Shown here piece after piece: positions 23,300 through 33,730 of a stretch of 64,000 nt of DNA. Origin of the DNA: Atherix ibis. Its lineage: Eukaryota; Arthropoda; Insecta; Diptera; Athericidae. The stretch lies in assembly GCA_958298945.1 (NCBI GenBank), contig OY282609.1, positions 66,250,220 to 66,314,219 on the forward strand, read 5' to 3'. Made by a program: the position numbers and the translations under genes. Below the pieces are notes generated by a model that was not told the origin of the DNA, did no database searches, and was given only the letters and a program-made list of their open reading frames with translations. Positions within the stretch are counted from its first letter, which is position 1. Each line of letters opens with the position of its first letter.

Positions 23300-24240
23300 A
23301 TCAGGCCTCTGCTCGTATACCATTCGGAAAACCCCAGAGCATTTAAGTCACATAAGATTTTAAAAGAAAAACTGCAAGTTATGTGGAGGGCAAACCCGAA
23401 GGTATGGGCTACCAGGCAATTATTTGTGGAGTGGGTAAACCTGGTTTGTGGCCCTTCTGTTAAGAAATATCTACAGGAAAACAATCTACCCGTGCAGGCC
23501 CTTCTCGTCCTCGACAATGCTCCTGCTCATCCACCGTACCTCGAAGATGACATCCTCGAAGAGTTCAAGTTTATAAAGGTTCTCTACCTACTACCCAACA
23601 CCACTCCTATCCTGCAGCCCATGGATCGGCAGGTGATTTCTAATTTTAAGAAGATATATATCAAGCATCTGTTTCGGCGCTGCTTTGAGGTGACGGAGAA
23701 CACAAACCTCACCATTCGAAAGTTCTGGAAGGACCACTTTAATATCGTGATTTGCCTCAGAATTATTGATCAGGCGTGGCTGGGTCCCGGTGTGTCAGTA
23801 GGGAGGAAATTGTGTCTCTGGGGAAATTCATGGGTCTGGAGGTGGATGAGAGAGACGTGAACGAGCTCGTCGAGGAGCACACCCAGGAACTGACGACCGA
23901 GGAGATACAAAAGTTACAGTTACAGCAGCATACGGAGGTTCTGCAAGAAATTGGTTTCGAGGAGGCAGAGGAGGAGGAGGTTATTTCTACAAGTGAGATA
24001 AAGGAGATCTTGGGAGTGTGGGAGAGAGTTTCACAGATCGTGGAAAATAAACACCCAGAAAAAGTTGCAACTGGTCGTGCATCGAAGCTATTTAATAACA
24101 CTTGCCTAACTCATTTCCGGAACATTCTGAAAGGAAGGAAGTTTTTTTTAAACGGCCTACAGGTGAAAGTGAGAAAAGCGTGGCGAAAAAGGCAAAGACC
24201 AGTGAAGAGAAAAGCAGTGACAAAAAATAAGCGAAAGTAA
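23300..24240 (+). pseudogene. Pogo/Tigger (jerky-like) DDE transposase, partial
   Basis: After a damaged start (FGKPQSI..), the frame from 23381 reads MWRANPKVWATRQLFVEWVN, VKKYLQENNLPVQALLVLDN (second acidic residue in LVLDNAPAHPP), PNTTPILQPMDRQVISNFKK (third acidic residue) and LTIRKFWKDHFN. This is the DDE_1 superfamily core of Tigger/jerky proteins. A frameshift near 23780 moves to VSLGKFMGLEVDERDVNELV, then EEHTQELTTEEIQ, the acidic C-terminal region of these transposases, ending in a lysine/arginine-rich tail and TAA at 24238-24240. The helix-turn-helix/CENPB N-terminus and first catalytic Asp are missing. Confidence 0.88.
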
Positions 24241-24246
24241 CACTTT
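24238..24246. repeat. Target-site duplication, left copy (TAACACTTT)
   Basis: TAACACTTT occurs here and again at 25414-25422, directly flanking the jockey-like insertion. Its first three bases are the stop codon of the pogo-like gene. Its last T bases merge with the poly-T tract, so the exact end is ambiguous by one or two bases. Confidence 0.85.
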
Positions 24247-25413
24247 TTTTTTTTTTTTTTATTTAGATATTTACAACTACAACATAATAATAAGCAAATT
24301 TTTGCAATAGAATTAATTAACTTGATAGGTTGTGGGGAGTAAACATCCAATGAAGTTCATCCTGCCAGCGTGTGTTTCTGTTAGGCCTCAGTATTTAAGT
24401 AAATCACGCGACCAGTGACGCTTAAGTCTTCGATGGGTATTTCTAGGGAAGGAAAAGGAGGATAGTTCTTGAACAAGAGGATTATTATGATTGAGGACAC
24501 GGGAACGGAACTTTTTAGAACGAGATATTGCCACATCAAAAACAAATGGGACTTTAAGATCACGATGAATAACAGTACTGCGAACAAAAAAGGGGGCATC
24601 AACAATTGTACGGAGTATTATTGATTGAAGGGTTTGGATTCGACGGGAATTAGAAGGCTTAGTAGATCCCCAGAGTTCTAGTCCGTATGTCCATATGGGT
24701 TTCAGTAAGGTATTGTATAACATAACTTTGCTGTCTATAGTAAGTTTGAAACGTTTGTCTAGAAGTCGAAGTAGTTTTAGGTATCGTGTTTTAAGTTCTT
24801 GTCTTTTAAGTCTTGTATGTGGGTTCCATGTCAAGCGTTTGTCTAAGTACAGTCCTAGATACCGAGCTTCGGTGTGTTGAGGTATGGCACTGCCATTAAG
24901 GTATATGGGAGGGCATGTCTCACGACGGAGAGTAAAAGTTACCTAGATAGATTTACGTTCATTGACTTTTATCCTACACTTAGTAAACCAGTTCTGGAGG
25001 GTTTGGATTTGGATTGGGAGAGTTTCGGAAGCATGTTGGGGATTTTCGCTAGATGCAAGGCAGTCCGTATTATCGGCGTATGCAGCAAAAAAGGTATAAG
25101 GGCAGGTTGGGATATCGGATGTGTAAATGCTGTAGAGGATGGGTCCAAGTATGCTACCCTGAGGAACCCCAGCCAATATCGGAGAGATATTGGACAGTTC
25201 GTTGGATTCATTTACTTGGAAGTGTCGGTTGGAAAGGAATGATATTAGGATTAGGAAATAGGTGGAAGGAAGGAACCTCTTGAGTTTCCAGAGTAGACCC
25301 GGGTGCCAAATTCTATCAAAAGCTTGACTTATATCAAGAAACACACCGGGACAGTACTCTTTTCTTTCTAAAGAGGATGCAATGAAAGCGACAACACGAT
25401 GACACTGCTGGGT
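24247..25413 (-). mobile_element. Jockey-like non-LTR retrotransposon, 5'-truncated, with poly-A tail
   Basis: On the minus strand the element begins inside the reverse transcriptase at 25413, runs to a 3' untranslated region and ends in a poly-A tail (poly-T from about 24247 to 24260 on the plus strand). It is flanked by the 9-bp direct repeat TAACACTTT, as expected for target-primed reverse transcription. 5' truncation is usual for such insertions. The insertion point is just after the stop codon of the pogo-like transposase. Confidence 0.93.
24388..25413 (-). pseudogene. Jockey-like reverse transcriptase, C-terminal part
   Basis: The minus-strand frame from 25413 gives FLDISQAFDRIWHPGLLWKL (RT motif with the first catalytic Asp region), GVPQGSILGPILYSIYTSDI, and the catalytic box as AAYADNTDCLAS instead of YADD, so the second Asp is Asn (near 25069-25071). 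A stop follows KINVNERKSI near 24946. The next frame continues YLGLYLDKRLTWNPHTRLK, LKPIWTYGLELWGS, RRIQTLQSIILRTIVDAPFF and ends RRLKRHWSRDLLKY with a stop near 24388. The C-terminal GLELWGS..RRIQ..Q.IILR..VDAP block is typical of jockey elements. It is not functional. Confidence 0.92.
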
Positions 25414-25422
25414 TAACACTTT
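25414..25422. repeat. Target-site duplication, right copy (TAACACTTT)
   Basis: This direct repeat of the 24238-24246 sequence marks the 5' boundary of the truncated jockey-like insertion and the resumption of the pogo-like 3' flank. Confidence 0.85.
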
Positions 25423-25609
25423 ATAAATCTAGTTTATTTCTTTACATTCTCTTTTATTATGTTTTTAAACAATATTTGTCATTTATAAATACATTTTTTC
25501 TTATTGAAAAACACATAACAAAAATAACTGGGGTGACATTTTGGGGGCTGGAACGGGAATACGAGCAAGGTTGCGGAACGAATTAAACTCGTATGCCGAG
25601 GTACCATTG

Positions 25610-25943
25610 TACTCTTAAAACAAAAACTGACCATTTGGCAGCAACGTGGTGGCTCTGGTTAATACCCATATCGCGGGTATGATCTCCGGATCGCGGGTGG
25701 GAGATAACCGGCAATAACTTGCAATTATCTCGGGCACTGTCACTGCTTATGAGAGTGGAGGTTTAGGTAGTCCTCGCCACCAGCAGGTAGAGTAATCAGC
25801 TTGTAACTGATTACTAACTGTTAACTGCCAGTAATGGTGGTGCGTTGATTGAGCGTAACTCAATTCCTATAGGCGTAGGCGACTCGTGGTTTTACGTTAA
25901 AGACTATTAAATCAAGTTAAATAATATATTATAACTTTCCCAG
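25610..25943. other. GC-richer unassigned segment
   Basis: Roughly 25640-25930 is visibly less A/T-rich than its surroundings, with words such as ATCGCGGGTATGATCTCCGG and GCGGGTGGGAGATAACCGG. I see no open frame, no inverted tips and no tRNA-like A or B box. It may be part of an unrecognised element or a short retroposon; I cannot assign it. Confidence 0.4.
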
Positions 25944-26230
25944 TCACCATCCGTTTAAGAAATTTGTCGTTTTTTTCCGTTTGGCCAAGGCTTTGCAGAT
26001 GGAAATTCGATTCCACATTTTCAACGACAGGCATACCTTTGCGGGATGTATTGTTAACTTCGAAAATACCGGAACGGAATCGACGAAACCAAAATTCAGC
26101 ATAATTGGCTGTGATAGTATCGGGACCATATACACAATTCAGAATTTCAGCCGCCTGGCTTCCATAGCAAAATTGTAAAATGTACCGAATTTACGTTTTC
26201 TTAACTTTCATTTTTTACACCCTACAACTC
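25944..26230 (-). pseudogene. Mariner transposase N-terminal (helix-turn-helix) fragment
   Basis: With one frame change, the minus strand reads FCYGSQAAEILNCVYGPDTI, then TANYAEFWFRRFRSGIFEV and a degraded GRPVVENV-like segment. This is the first helix-turn-helix and GRP-like linker of SETMAR/mellifera-type mariners. No catalytic domain follows on this strand. It faces the mariner C-terminus at 22.7-23.2 kb across the pogo/jockey block, so the two could be pieces of one rearranged family, but that is inference. Confidence 0.6.
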
Positions 26231-27855
26231 ACAACAGAATCGACAATCAAAAAACTGTAAACGATTTTTTTAGTGAATGTCATTTTTACAACGAGCAAAA
26301 GTCTGACCTTTTTTAATCACTATATCACCACATCCATCTAGCGAAAAATAATGTATTTCTTTTTCCCCAAACTATTAACATTACTGTTCAATAAATGTAC
26401 AAAAAAAATCGATTACTAAAAATTATTTAAAAATCTTTAGCCTAAATATATTATTCTGTTGTCGAAAAATAATTAATACTAAACGTCTAGACATATTTAT
26501 TTCAAAATAATTAAGAAAAAATTGGCAAAAAGCGAAGAATTTAAAAATAGTAAAAACAGCTTGTAATAGTCCCTAAGCAATGTTAAAGCTAATCACCTAC
26601 AAAACATAATAAATCTTCGTTTATGTATATTTAAAGTTGTGAAAGGCTTTCAATTGACAGTATTCGAAAAAAATTTTAAAATCTCATCAGACAGAAATGA
26701 AATTGTTTTTCCTTTCCAATAAATTTACCCCGTTCAGGTTTTTTTTATTTAAATCTTAGAAGTATCAACTAAAACAGATTTTCTTGTCGTATTTTCTTTT
26801 AGCATAGACCCTTTTCTATGTAAACACTCGCATATACAGACTTTAGCATAGTTTTTTGTATCATTAAAATTGTAGAAGAAAAAAAGATTGTAATCTTTTT
26901 GAGATACTCAATTAGATTTTTTAAATTTTTCATTTAATTTTGGGGTGATGTACCCTAAAATTAAGTGACTCTGGATGTGAGTCAAAACTTCTTGTACTAT
27001 ATTAATTTGCAATTATTTTGAGAACAATTGAATAAGAAATTATTTGGAAATATTCTATTTAAAAGAGAAAATATTTAACCTGCGAAAGTCCTCATTTAGA
27101 AAAAATCACTTTCTTCAAATAGGCTTGAAGAGTTCCTTCTCTTCACTTTTTTTTCAATTTTTTTACCTCTTACTCAACCTTCAATTTTCTTTCTTTTCAG
27201 TTAGTCTAAATAAAAGATGGCAAAGATTTTCGTCGATCTTCTTATTCTCAAGAAATCGAAACCGGAAAAAAACATAACAAATGCTAATAGTTGACTTTGT
27301 TTTTGAAAAAAATGTGGATAAACTTTTGAACTTATTTCTGATAGTTGTACAAAATTAAATATTTCGACTCCAAAAAGTCAATATTTAATATTCAATCGTT
27401 GATTTTGTATAAAAATTTACGTTCCTGCAGTGTAATTATTATAAAGTTGGAAAGGCAAACAACTCTAGTAGAATTTATCAAATGATTATATTACTTCCTG
27501 AATTGATTTTAATAACTTTCATGTTTAAATTGGCACGGAAGTAATAAACCAAAACTGATTCAAAATATTTTCACAAATCAGTCATTTCCTTATAAATTCG
27601 ACAATCATTTTTGATTAAAGGATAAATTATTAAATGATTACTTCTTGCATTGATTGAATTTCGAAAATTATTTAATGATGAAATCTTGAGACACTTTCAA
27701 TTTCTTCTATGATCAGGACAGACAAAATCTTTAAGATCTTGAAAGCGTGTAAACAATAGGAAACGTTATTTTAGTTTTTGATGATATAATCGAGATAAAT
27801 TTAGGTTAGAATATTTGGTAGAGAAGAATATCAGAAATTGACTTTTTGTATAATA
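26231..27855. other. AT-rich spacer, no gene recognised
   Basis: Only short A/T-driven frames are present (for example 27044-27277, Phe/Leu-rich). No terminal repeats or tandem arrays were seen. Confidence 0.5.
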
Positions 27856-29171
27856 CGAAGGTTATTCAACAAGTACTTAGCCTCACCGCCTGATGGAACT
27901 ACTGTCACAAAAGAAATTTAGCATCGTGCAGTACATTTTTTTAGTAGCCTACTGTTAAAGTTTCAGTCGATTCCCTTTATTAGTTTTGTTTTGAGAGCCT
28001 TTGAAAGAGAGCGTGTCGGTCGGTTGCACAAAAATGGAAAAAGAACAATATCGTTCGGTGATTAGATTCTTGTTTTTGGAAGGGAAAACGCGCAGCGAAA
28101 GCAAAGATCGCTTGGATGCTGTGTATGGTGACTCTTCTCCTTCGATGGCGACCGTCAAGAATTGGTTCAACGAGTTTGTTCGTGGCCGGACGTCGGTTTT
28201 TGATGAGCCACGCCCAGGTGCCCCGAAAACGGCTGCTACGGAGGAAAACGTTAAAAAAGTCCACGATCTCGTGTTGGCAGACCGTCGATTGAAGGTTCAC
28301 GAGATAGCTGAGACTGTGGGCATCGCAGTAGGAACGGTGCATCATATTCTACACGAAGAACTGGGCATGAGAAAGCTGTCGGCGCGATGGGTGCCGCGTT
28401 TCACACCGGAAAACAAGCGCAACCGTGAGACCACATCGGCGACGTGTTTGGCGCTGTTTCAGCGCAATCCAGCGGAGTTCTTGCATCGTTTCGTAACCGT
28501 CGACGAAACATGGATTCACTGGTACACACCAGAAACATGGATTCACTGGTACACTGGTACACACCAGGAACTGTCGAAACAGTAGACTTCACCCGGCGAA
28601 CGTGCTCCGAAGAAGGCGAAGACTGTTCGATCGGCCGGAAAGGTGATGGCCACCGTTTTCTGGGATTCACAAGGTGTGATCCACATCGATTACCTCGAGA
28701 AGGGTAAAACAATCACGGGGCGCTACTATGCTGACTTATTGGGCCGATTTGACATAGAATTGAAGAAAAAGCGGCCCCACTTTGCGAAGAAAAAAGTGCT
28801 GTTCCACCACGACAACGCGCCGGCTCACACCTCCACCATCGCCATGGCCAAATTGGTCGAATTGCGCTACGAATTGCTGCCCCATCCACCGTACTCTCCA
28901 GATTTGGCCCCCTGTGACTACTTTTTGTTTCCAAACCTGAAAAAATCACTCGCCGGGAATAGATTTGGGTCGAATGAGGAGGTCATCGTCGCCACGGAGG
29001 CCTATTTTGCTTCCCTCGAGAAAATGTATTTTTTGGACGGGTTAAAAAAGTTAGAGCATCGCTGGGCCAAGTGTATCTAGCTTGAAGGAGATTATGTGGA
29101 AAAATAAATTGCCACCTTTCCAAAATTTTCGTTTTTCTTTTGTAGGCTAAGTACTTGTTGAATGGCCCTCG
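27856..29171 (+). mobile_element. Mariner family 2, copy A, full length
   Basis: The tips are CGAAGGTTATTCAACAAG at 27856 and, on the minus strand, CGAGGGCCATTCAACAAG ending at 29171. Both extend into AAGTACTTAGCCT and are flanked by TA. Length is 1316 bp. GC content in the body is clearly above the flanks, suggesting a younger insertion or an origin in different DNA. A second copy lies in the opposite orientation at 37907-39105. Confidence 0.95.
28034..29107 (+). pseudogene. Mariner family 2 transposase (DD34D), two nonsense codons
   Basis: The ATG at 28034 starts MEKEQYRSVIRFLFLEGKTR. The frame holds both helix-turn-helix units (KVHEIAETVGIAVGTVHHIL), WVPRFTPENKRNRET and VTVDETWIHWYTPET (Asp 1), followed by an in-frame 27-bp insertion of duplicated GGATTCACTGGTACAC sequence. 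A TAG at 28583 replaces a Trp codon (TGG in copy B). The same frame resumes with MATVFWDSQGVIHIDYLEKG, HHDNAPAHTS (Asp 2) and SPDLAPCDYFLFPNLKK (Asp 3, spacing 34). A second TAG near 29078 replaces Glu in KCIELEGDYVEK, and TAA at 29105 ends the frame. Apart from these three lesions it is intact. Confidence 0.94.
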
Positions 29172-29680
29172 TATATGAAAATATATATTTTTAAAATGAA
29201 TATTTTAAAGAAAAACTGTAAACATAATCGTACTCTCACATTTTTTTCCCCATTCAAACCGGTAAATTTTCACATTAAGTTGATTAAATTATTTTGTATA
29301 TTTTCATTTATATAATAAGTGAAAGAAAATATTGGAAAACTGCACAAATTTAGCAACAGCAAAAGCAGTTCAGACCGAAAATTTATTAACATATTTTTAA
29401 TGTTATGTTGAACACCAAAGCCTTATATGAAGCCTATGTTGCCAAGAAAAATGGGGAATTTTACACAACTTTTCAATAACTTTTAATTATTTATACCGCA
29501 TCTTTTTTGTTAATTCATTTTTTTTAGTAGTTTAATTTTATATAAGTTAACCGTAAAAATAAAAGTGATGTAGATAACAACCCACCCTCAAATTTTCATT
29601 TTCCAGGATTAATATCTTTACATGCTTTTTCCTTTCTTCAATAATATGTAATTCCAGCGAAACGGGGCCACGTTATAATA
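29172..29680. other. AT-rich spacer between two mariner elements
   Basis: No gene, terminal repeat or tandem array is seen in this 0.5 kb. Confidence 0.5.
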
Positions 29681-30511
29681 CGAGGTCTGTCCAAAAAGTA
29701 TCGCGAATTTTGAATTTTCGTATATTCGATTTTCGATTTTTTGTGGCGTTATCTTGGTACTCATGTCTCCCACTTACGCCGACAAGTTCGGCCATTTTGA
29801 ATGTTCAGTTAATATTTGACAGCTGCTTTGCTTGCACGTGTTTTGGCTCGTCTTCGATTTTTACCCATTCCAAAAAATGGATCAAAGAATATGTTTCGGG
29901 AACAAGAAAAAGTCACAGGGGGCCAGATCTAGGGAATGCGGTGGCTGCGGCATTATTAGTGTGTTATTTTTGGCCAAAAATTCGCGCACAAGCAACGATG
30001 CGTGAGTAGGGGCGTTATCATGGTGCAAAAGCCAATTTTTGTTCTTCCACAAATCCGGGCGTTTCTGGCGGATTGCTAAGAGCTACTTGCACATAACTTG
30101 CAGATAATATTCCTTATTCATAATGCACTACGCCCCTGCAATCGAAAAAAAACTGTAAGCGAAACCTTCACATTCGATCGAACTTGGCGCACTTTTTTCG
30201 GTCTTGGCTCGTGCGGCAGCTTCCATTAGGATGATTGAGTTTTGATTTCCACGTTATAACCATAAACCCATGATTCGCCACCAGTTATAACCATTTGGAG
30301 TAAATTTGGTAGTCCAACAGCTCGTTAGCAATGTTAATGCAATGCTGTTTTTGGTCGAAAATGGAAAGCAGCTGGTAATGTTTTTGGTGCAAGGAAAGCA
30401 GCTGTCAAAAATTAACTGAATATTCAGAATGGCCGAACTTGTCAGCATAAGTGAGAGACATACTGAATCAACGGAAATTCAAAATTCGCGATACTTTTTG
30501 AACAGACTTCG
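29681..30511 (-). mobile_element. Mariner family 4, copy B: same inverted-end derivative
   Basis: The tips CGAGGTCTGTCCAAAAAGTA (29681) and the complement of CGAAGTCTGTTCAAAAAG (ending 30511) have TA flanks. As in copy A, the left end is an inverted copy of the 5' end (GTGGCGTTATCTTGGTACTC, GGCCATTTTGAATGTTCAGT) joined near 29870 to the 3' coding part at CCATTCCAAAAAATGG. Both copies have the same join, so they descend from one rearranged ancestor. The right end has its own deletion of about 40 bp inside this block. Length is 831 bp. Confidence 0.9.
29870..30345 (-). pseudogene. Mariner family 4 transposase remnant (copy B)
   Basis: The minus strand, with frame changes, reads through a degraded Asp 1 region and PRPKKVRQ, then RPDLWKNKNWLLHHDNAPTH (Asp 2 in HHDNAPTH), VREFLAKNN and LDLAPCDFFLFPK (Asp 3). 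It then stops at the join with the inverted end. It keeps the HHDNAP block that copy A has lost. The N-terminal DNA-binding region is missing. Confidence 0.8.
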
Positions 30512-32209
30512 TACATTATATTCACTTCAATGGAAATTCTGCGAATGATGCTTCAGCGATTTATGTGGAAAAAGTGTCGATGTCGATTGGCCCTCTTGCA
30601 CTGTTTGGCGTTGATTTTTAATGGAGAATACTTATAGAGCTAAATATCTGATAAAAAATAGAATCAGAATACGAATATTTTGTGGGCAAAAAATCGCAAC
30701 TCCAAAACTATCTTTCATGTACAATTCAAAAAATGAAAAAAAAAAATATGTAGGAAACTGATAGGAACTGCTTATAAATAGTAAGTATGGTAGTAAATGC
30801 AAAAATTTTACAAATGCCGCTTCAGATATTATCAAGAATAACTCGAATATATTTCCTTCCCATTCCAAAAATTGCATAACTATCAATCACGTTATATAAT
30901 TATCGAAAAATAATTCGAGAAAATTTTTACAGAATAAAAATAGAACCAAAAGTACATTGAACTGAAATTGAAAAAGAAAATAATACAAAAATTCCATTTA
31001 CAATTTTATTATCCGTTTTCCAAAATGAACAAAAAAATTTTTCCGATAAAAAGAAAATCAAAAGAAGTGTAGGAGTAAGAAACAATCAAATCGATTATAA
31101 GCAATTCCAATTTTAATTTCTCCAACAATCAAATATCAAAAAATTGTTTCCTTAATTTATCAAAAAATGTGAACAAAATCAGAAATTGTGTTATTATAAT
31201 TCACTGTAATTACCATCAATAATAGCTTGGATTAAATTACAGAAACATATTTTCCTTTTCCATTTACAGTACACCTAAGGCAACACTAATCGGATCAGCT
31301 AACACAGAAATTTTCAGTATCAACATTGGACAAGAGTAATATCGACTGCACCGTGAACAAGTGAATAAGTTAAAAAAATAGAACGAAAACAATAATGAAT
31401 ACAAAATAAATAATAGAGGACGAAATAAAGGATATAATTTCTATGAGAACAGAAACGTACTGACTAAGGAGTAGAGTACACAATTCGACGTATGTACAGT
31501 ACAAATTATCCTTGCTATTGAAGTCCAATTAGAATTTAGCAATTTCAGTCACGTAACGTAAATTAAATACCATGACACAAAGTCAAAAAAATGGTAAAAA
31601 TATCATCGAAGCCGTAATTATTTGGATGTGGTCAAATTAAGCTAAGAACCGAAACTGCTATTAAATCTTTGTCAATGTTGTGAAAATTTTAAATGATTAC
31701 ACCAATAGTCTCCTTTAAACGGTATTAAAGTTAAGGTGAAAATACCAAAAGCGAACTACCACAAGCACTACTATTAAAAATAGAAAAAGGACTTTACGTT
31801 CAGATTTAGTCCTCCAATTGGAATACATTTTCGATTTCTTAACATTTCGATTCACTATCAATTTGGATTGCCGTTTTGAAGTGACCATTTTTCGACAATC
31901 TTTTTATTTAAATTCGTTTTTACTTGGCGTTCTGTTCATCCATAAAACGATGAATAAGAAAGACTTTAAAATTTTAAGAAACCTTTGAGTAATTTTTTGA
32001 GCAATTATTTTTTTTTTTGAATTATTAAAAAAAATTTCAAAACAAAAATGCTTTTTCAGTTAATCATTTTTAGTGATTGGAAACATTTTTGTTTTTGCAA
32101 GTGCGCCGAATTAACGGTTGTCGCTATGAAGTGAAGATCAAGATTAAGACTACTTTATCAATAGAAAACTCATAGGATTATTATTTGTTTCTGCCAATTC
32201 TACAGATAA
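30512..32209. other. AT-rich region, no gene recognised
   Basis: No protein-like frame or structured repeat is seen. The minus-strand frame at 30632-30886 is an aromatic-rich string typical of composition. A/T-tract units begin near 32210. Confidence 0.5.
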
Positions 32210-33730
32210 TATTTAATTAATTTTATTTATACTGAAAATTATTTTTACTGAAAATTTTTATTGAAAACTTTTACTGAAAATTATTTTACCGAAAATTAAT
32301 TTGACTAAAAATTATTTTTACTGAAAATTATTTTCACTGAAAATTATTTTTACGAAAAATTATTTTTACTGAAGATTATTTGTACTGAAGATTATTTTTT
32401 CGAAAATGAATTTTACTGAAAAATATTTTTACTGAAAATTATTTTTACGGATAATTTTTTTTACTGAATAATTGTTTTTACTGAAAACTTTTACTGAAAA
32501 TTATTTTTACTGAAGATTATTTTTCCGAAAATTACTTTTACTGAAAATTATGTTTACGGAAAATTATTTTTACGAAAAATTATTTTTACTGAAGATTATT
32601 TTTCCGAAAAATAATTTTAATGAAAATTATTTTTCCAATAATTTATTTTTACTGAAAATTATTTTTATTGAAAATTATTTTTACTGAAAATTATTTTTGC
32701 GATAATTTATTTTTACTGAATATTATTTTTCCGAAAATTAATTTTACTGAAAATTATTTTTCCGATAATTTGTTTTTACTAAAAATGATTTTTATTGAAA
32801 ATTATTTTTACGGTCAATTTTTTTTACTGAATAATTGTTTTAACTGAAAATTTTTACTGAAAACTTTTACTGAAAATTATTTTTCCGAAAATTAATTTTA
32901 CTGAAAATAACTTTTACTGAAAATTATATTTACTGATGATTATTTTTCCGATAATTTATTTTTACTGGAAATTATTTTTATTGAAAAATGTTTTTACGGA
33001 AAATTATTTTTATTGAAAATTATTTTTATTGAAAATTATTTTTATTGAAAATGATTTTTAAGGGAAATTATTTTTACGAAAAATTATTTTTACTGAAGAT
33101 TATTTTTCCGAAAATTAATTTTACTGAATATTATTTTTACTGAAAATTATTTTCCGATAATTTATTTCTACTAAAAATGATTTTTATTGAAAATTATTTT
33201 TGCGGATAATTTTTTTTACTGAATAATTGTTTTTACTGAAAATTTTTACTGAAAACTCTTACTGAAAATTATTTTTCCGAAAATTAATTTTACTGAAAAT
33301 TACTTTTACTGAAAATTATTTTTCCGATAATTTATTTTTACTAAAAGTGATTTTTATTGAAAATTATTTTTACTGAAAATTATTTTTGCGATAATTTATT
33401 TTTACTGAATATTATTTTTCCGATAATTTATTTTTACTGAAAATTATTTTTATTGAAAATTATTTTGGCGGATAATTTATTTTTACTGAATAATTGTTTT
33501 TACTGAAAATTTTTACTGACAACTTTTACTGAAAATCATTTTTCCGAAAATTAATTTGAATGAAAATTATTTTTATTGAAAAATGTTTTTCCGGAAATTA
33601 ATTTTACTGGAAATTATTTTTATTAAAAATGATTTTTAAGGGAAATTATTTTTACGAAAAATTCTTTATACTGAAAATTATTTTTAAGAAAAATTATTTT
33701 TACTGAAAATTAATTTGACTGAAAATCTTG
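32210..33730. repeat. 16-bp minisatellite (ACTGAAAATTATTTTT) with higher-order blocks
   Basis: The array is built from ACTGAAAATTATTTTT and variants (CCGAAAATTAATTTT, ACGGAAAATT, CCGATAATTTATTTTT). A longer marker containing TTACTGAATAATTG recurs near 32461, 32823, 33217 and 33483, so groups of units were copied as blocks of about 270-395 bp. Units lacking the extra three bases (TGAAAATTTTTAT) are the reverse complement of the 13-mer in the arrays at 0.6 and 46 kb, so this array probably belongs to the same repeat family in opposite orientation. Confidence 0.9.

Larger units (their letters stand above)
23300..25609 (+). mobile_element. Pogo/Tigger-like transposon, 5'-truncated, split by a jockey insertion
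   Basis: The coding part (about 23300-24240) is followed by a jockey-like insertion (24247-25413). The 3' flank then resumes after a 9-bp target duplication and ends in a tip that reads on the minus strand CAATGGTACCTCGGCATACG (ending 25609), followed by TA. Tips with GGTACCTCG..ACGAG followed by TTAATTCGTTCC are typical of pogo/Tigger elements. No matching left tip is visible near 23240-23300, so the 5' part is lost. Confidence 0.82.

Noticed and set aside
23763..24101. Minus-strand Ser-rich frame
   Set aside because: It is the antisense of the acidic C-terminal part of the pogo-like transposase.
24874..25242. Plus-strand frame of 122 codons
   Set aside because: It is antisense to the jockey-like reverse transcriptase, whose motifs read on the minus strand.
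29710..30009. Plus-strand frame of 99 codons
   Set aside because: It resembles the 10 kb frame only because both are antisense to the same rearranged transposon.
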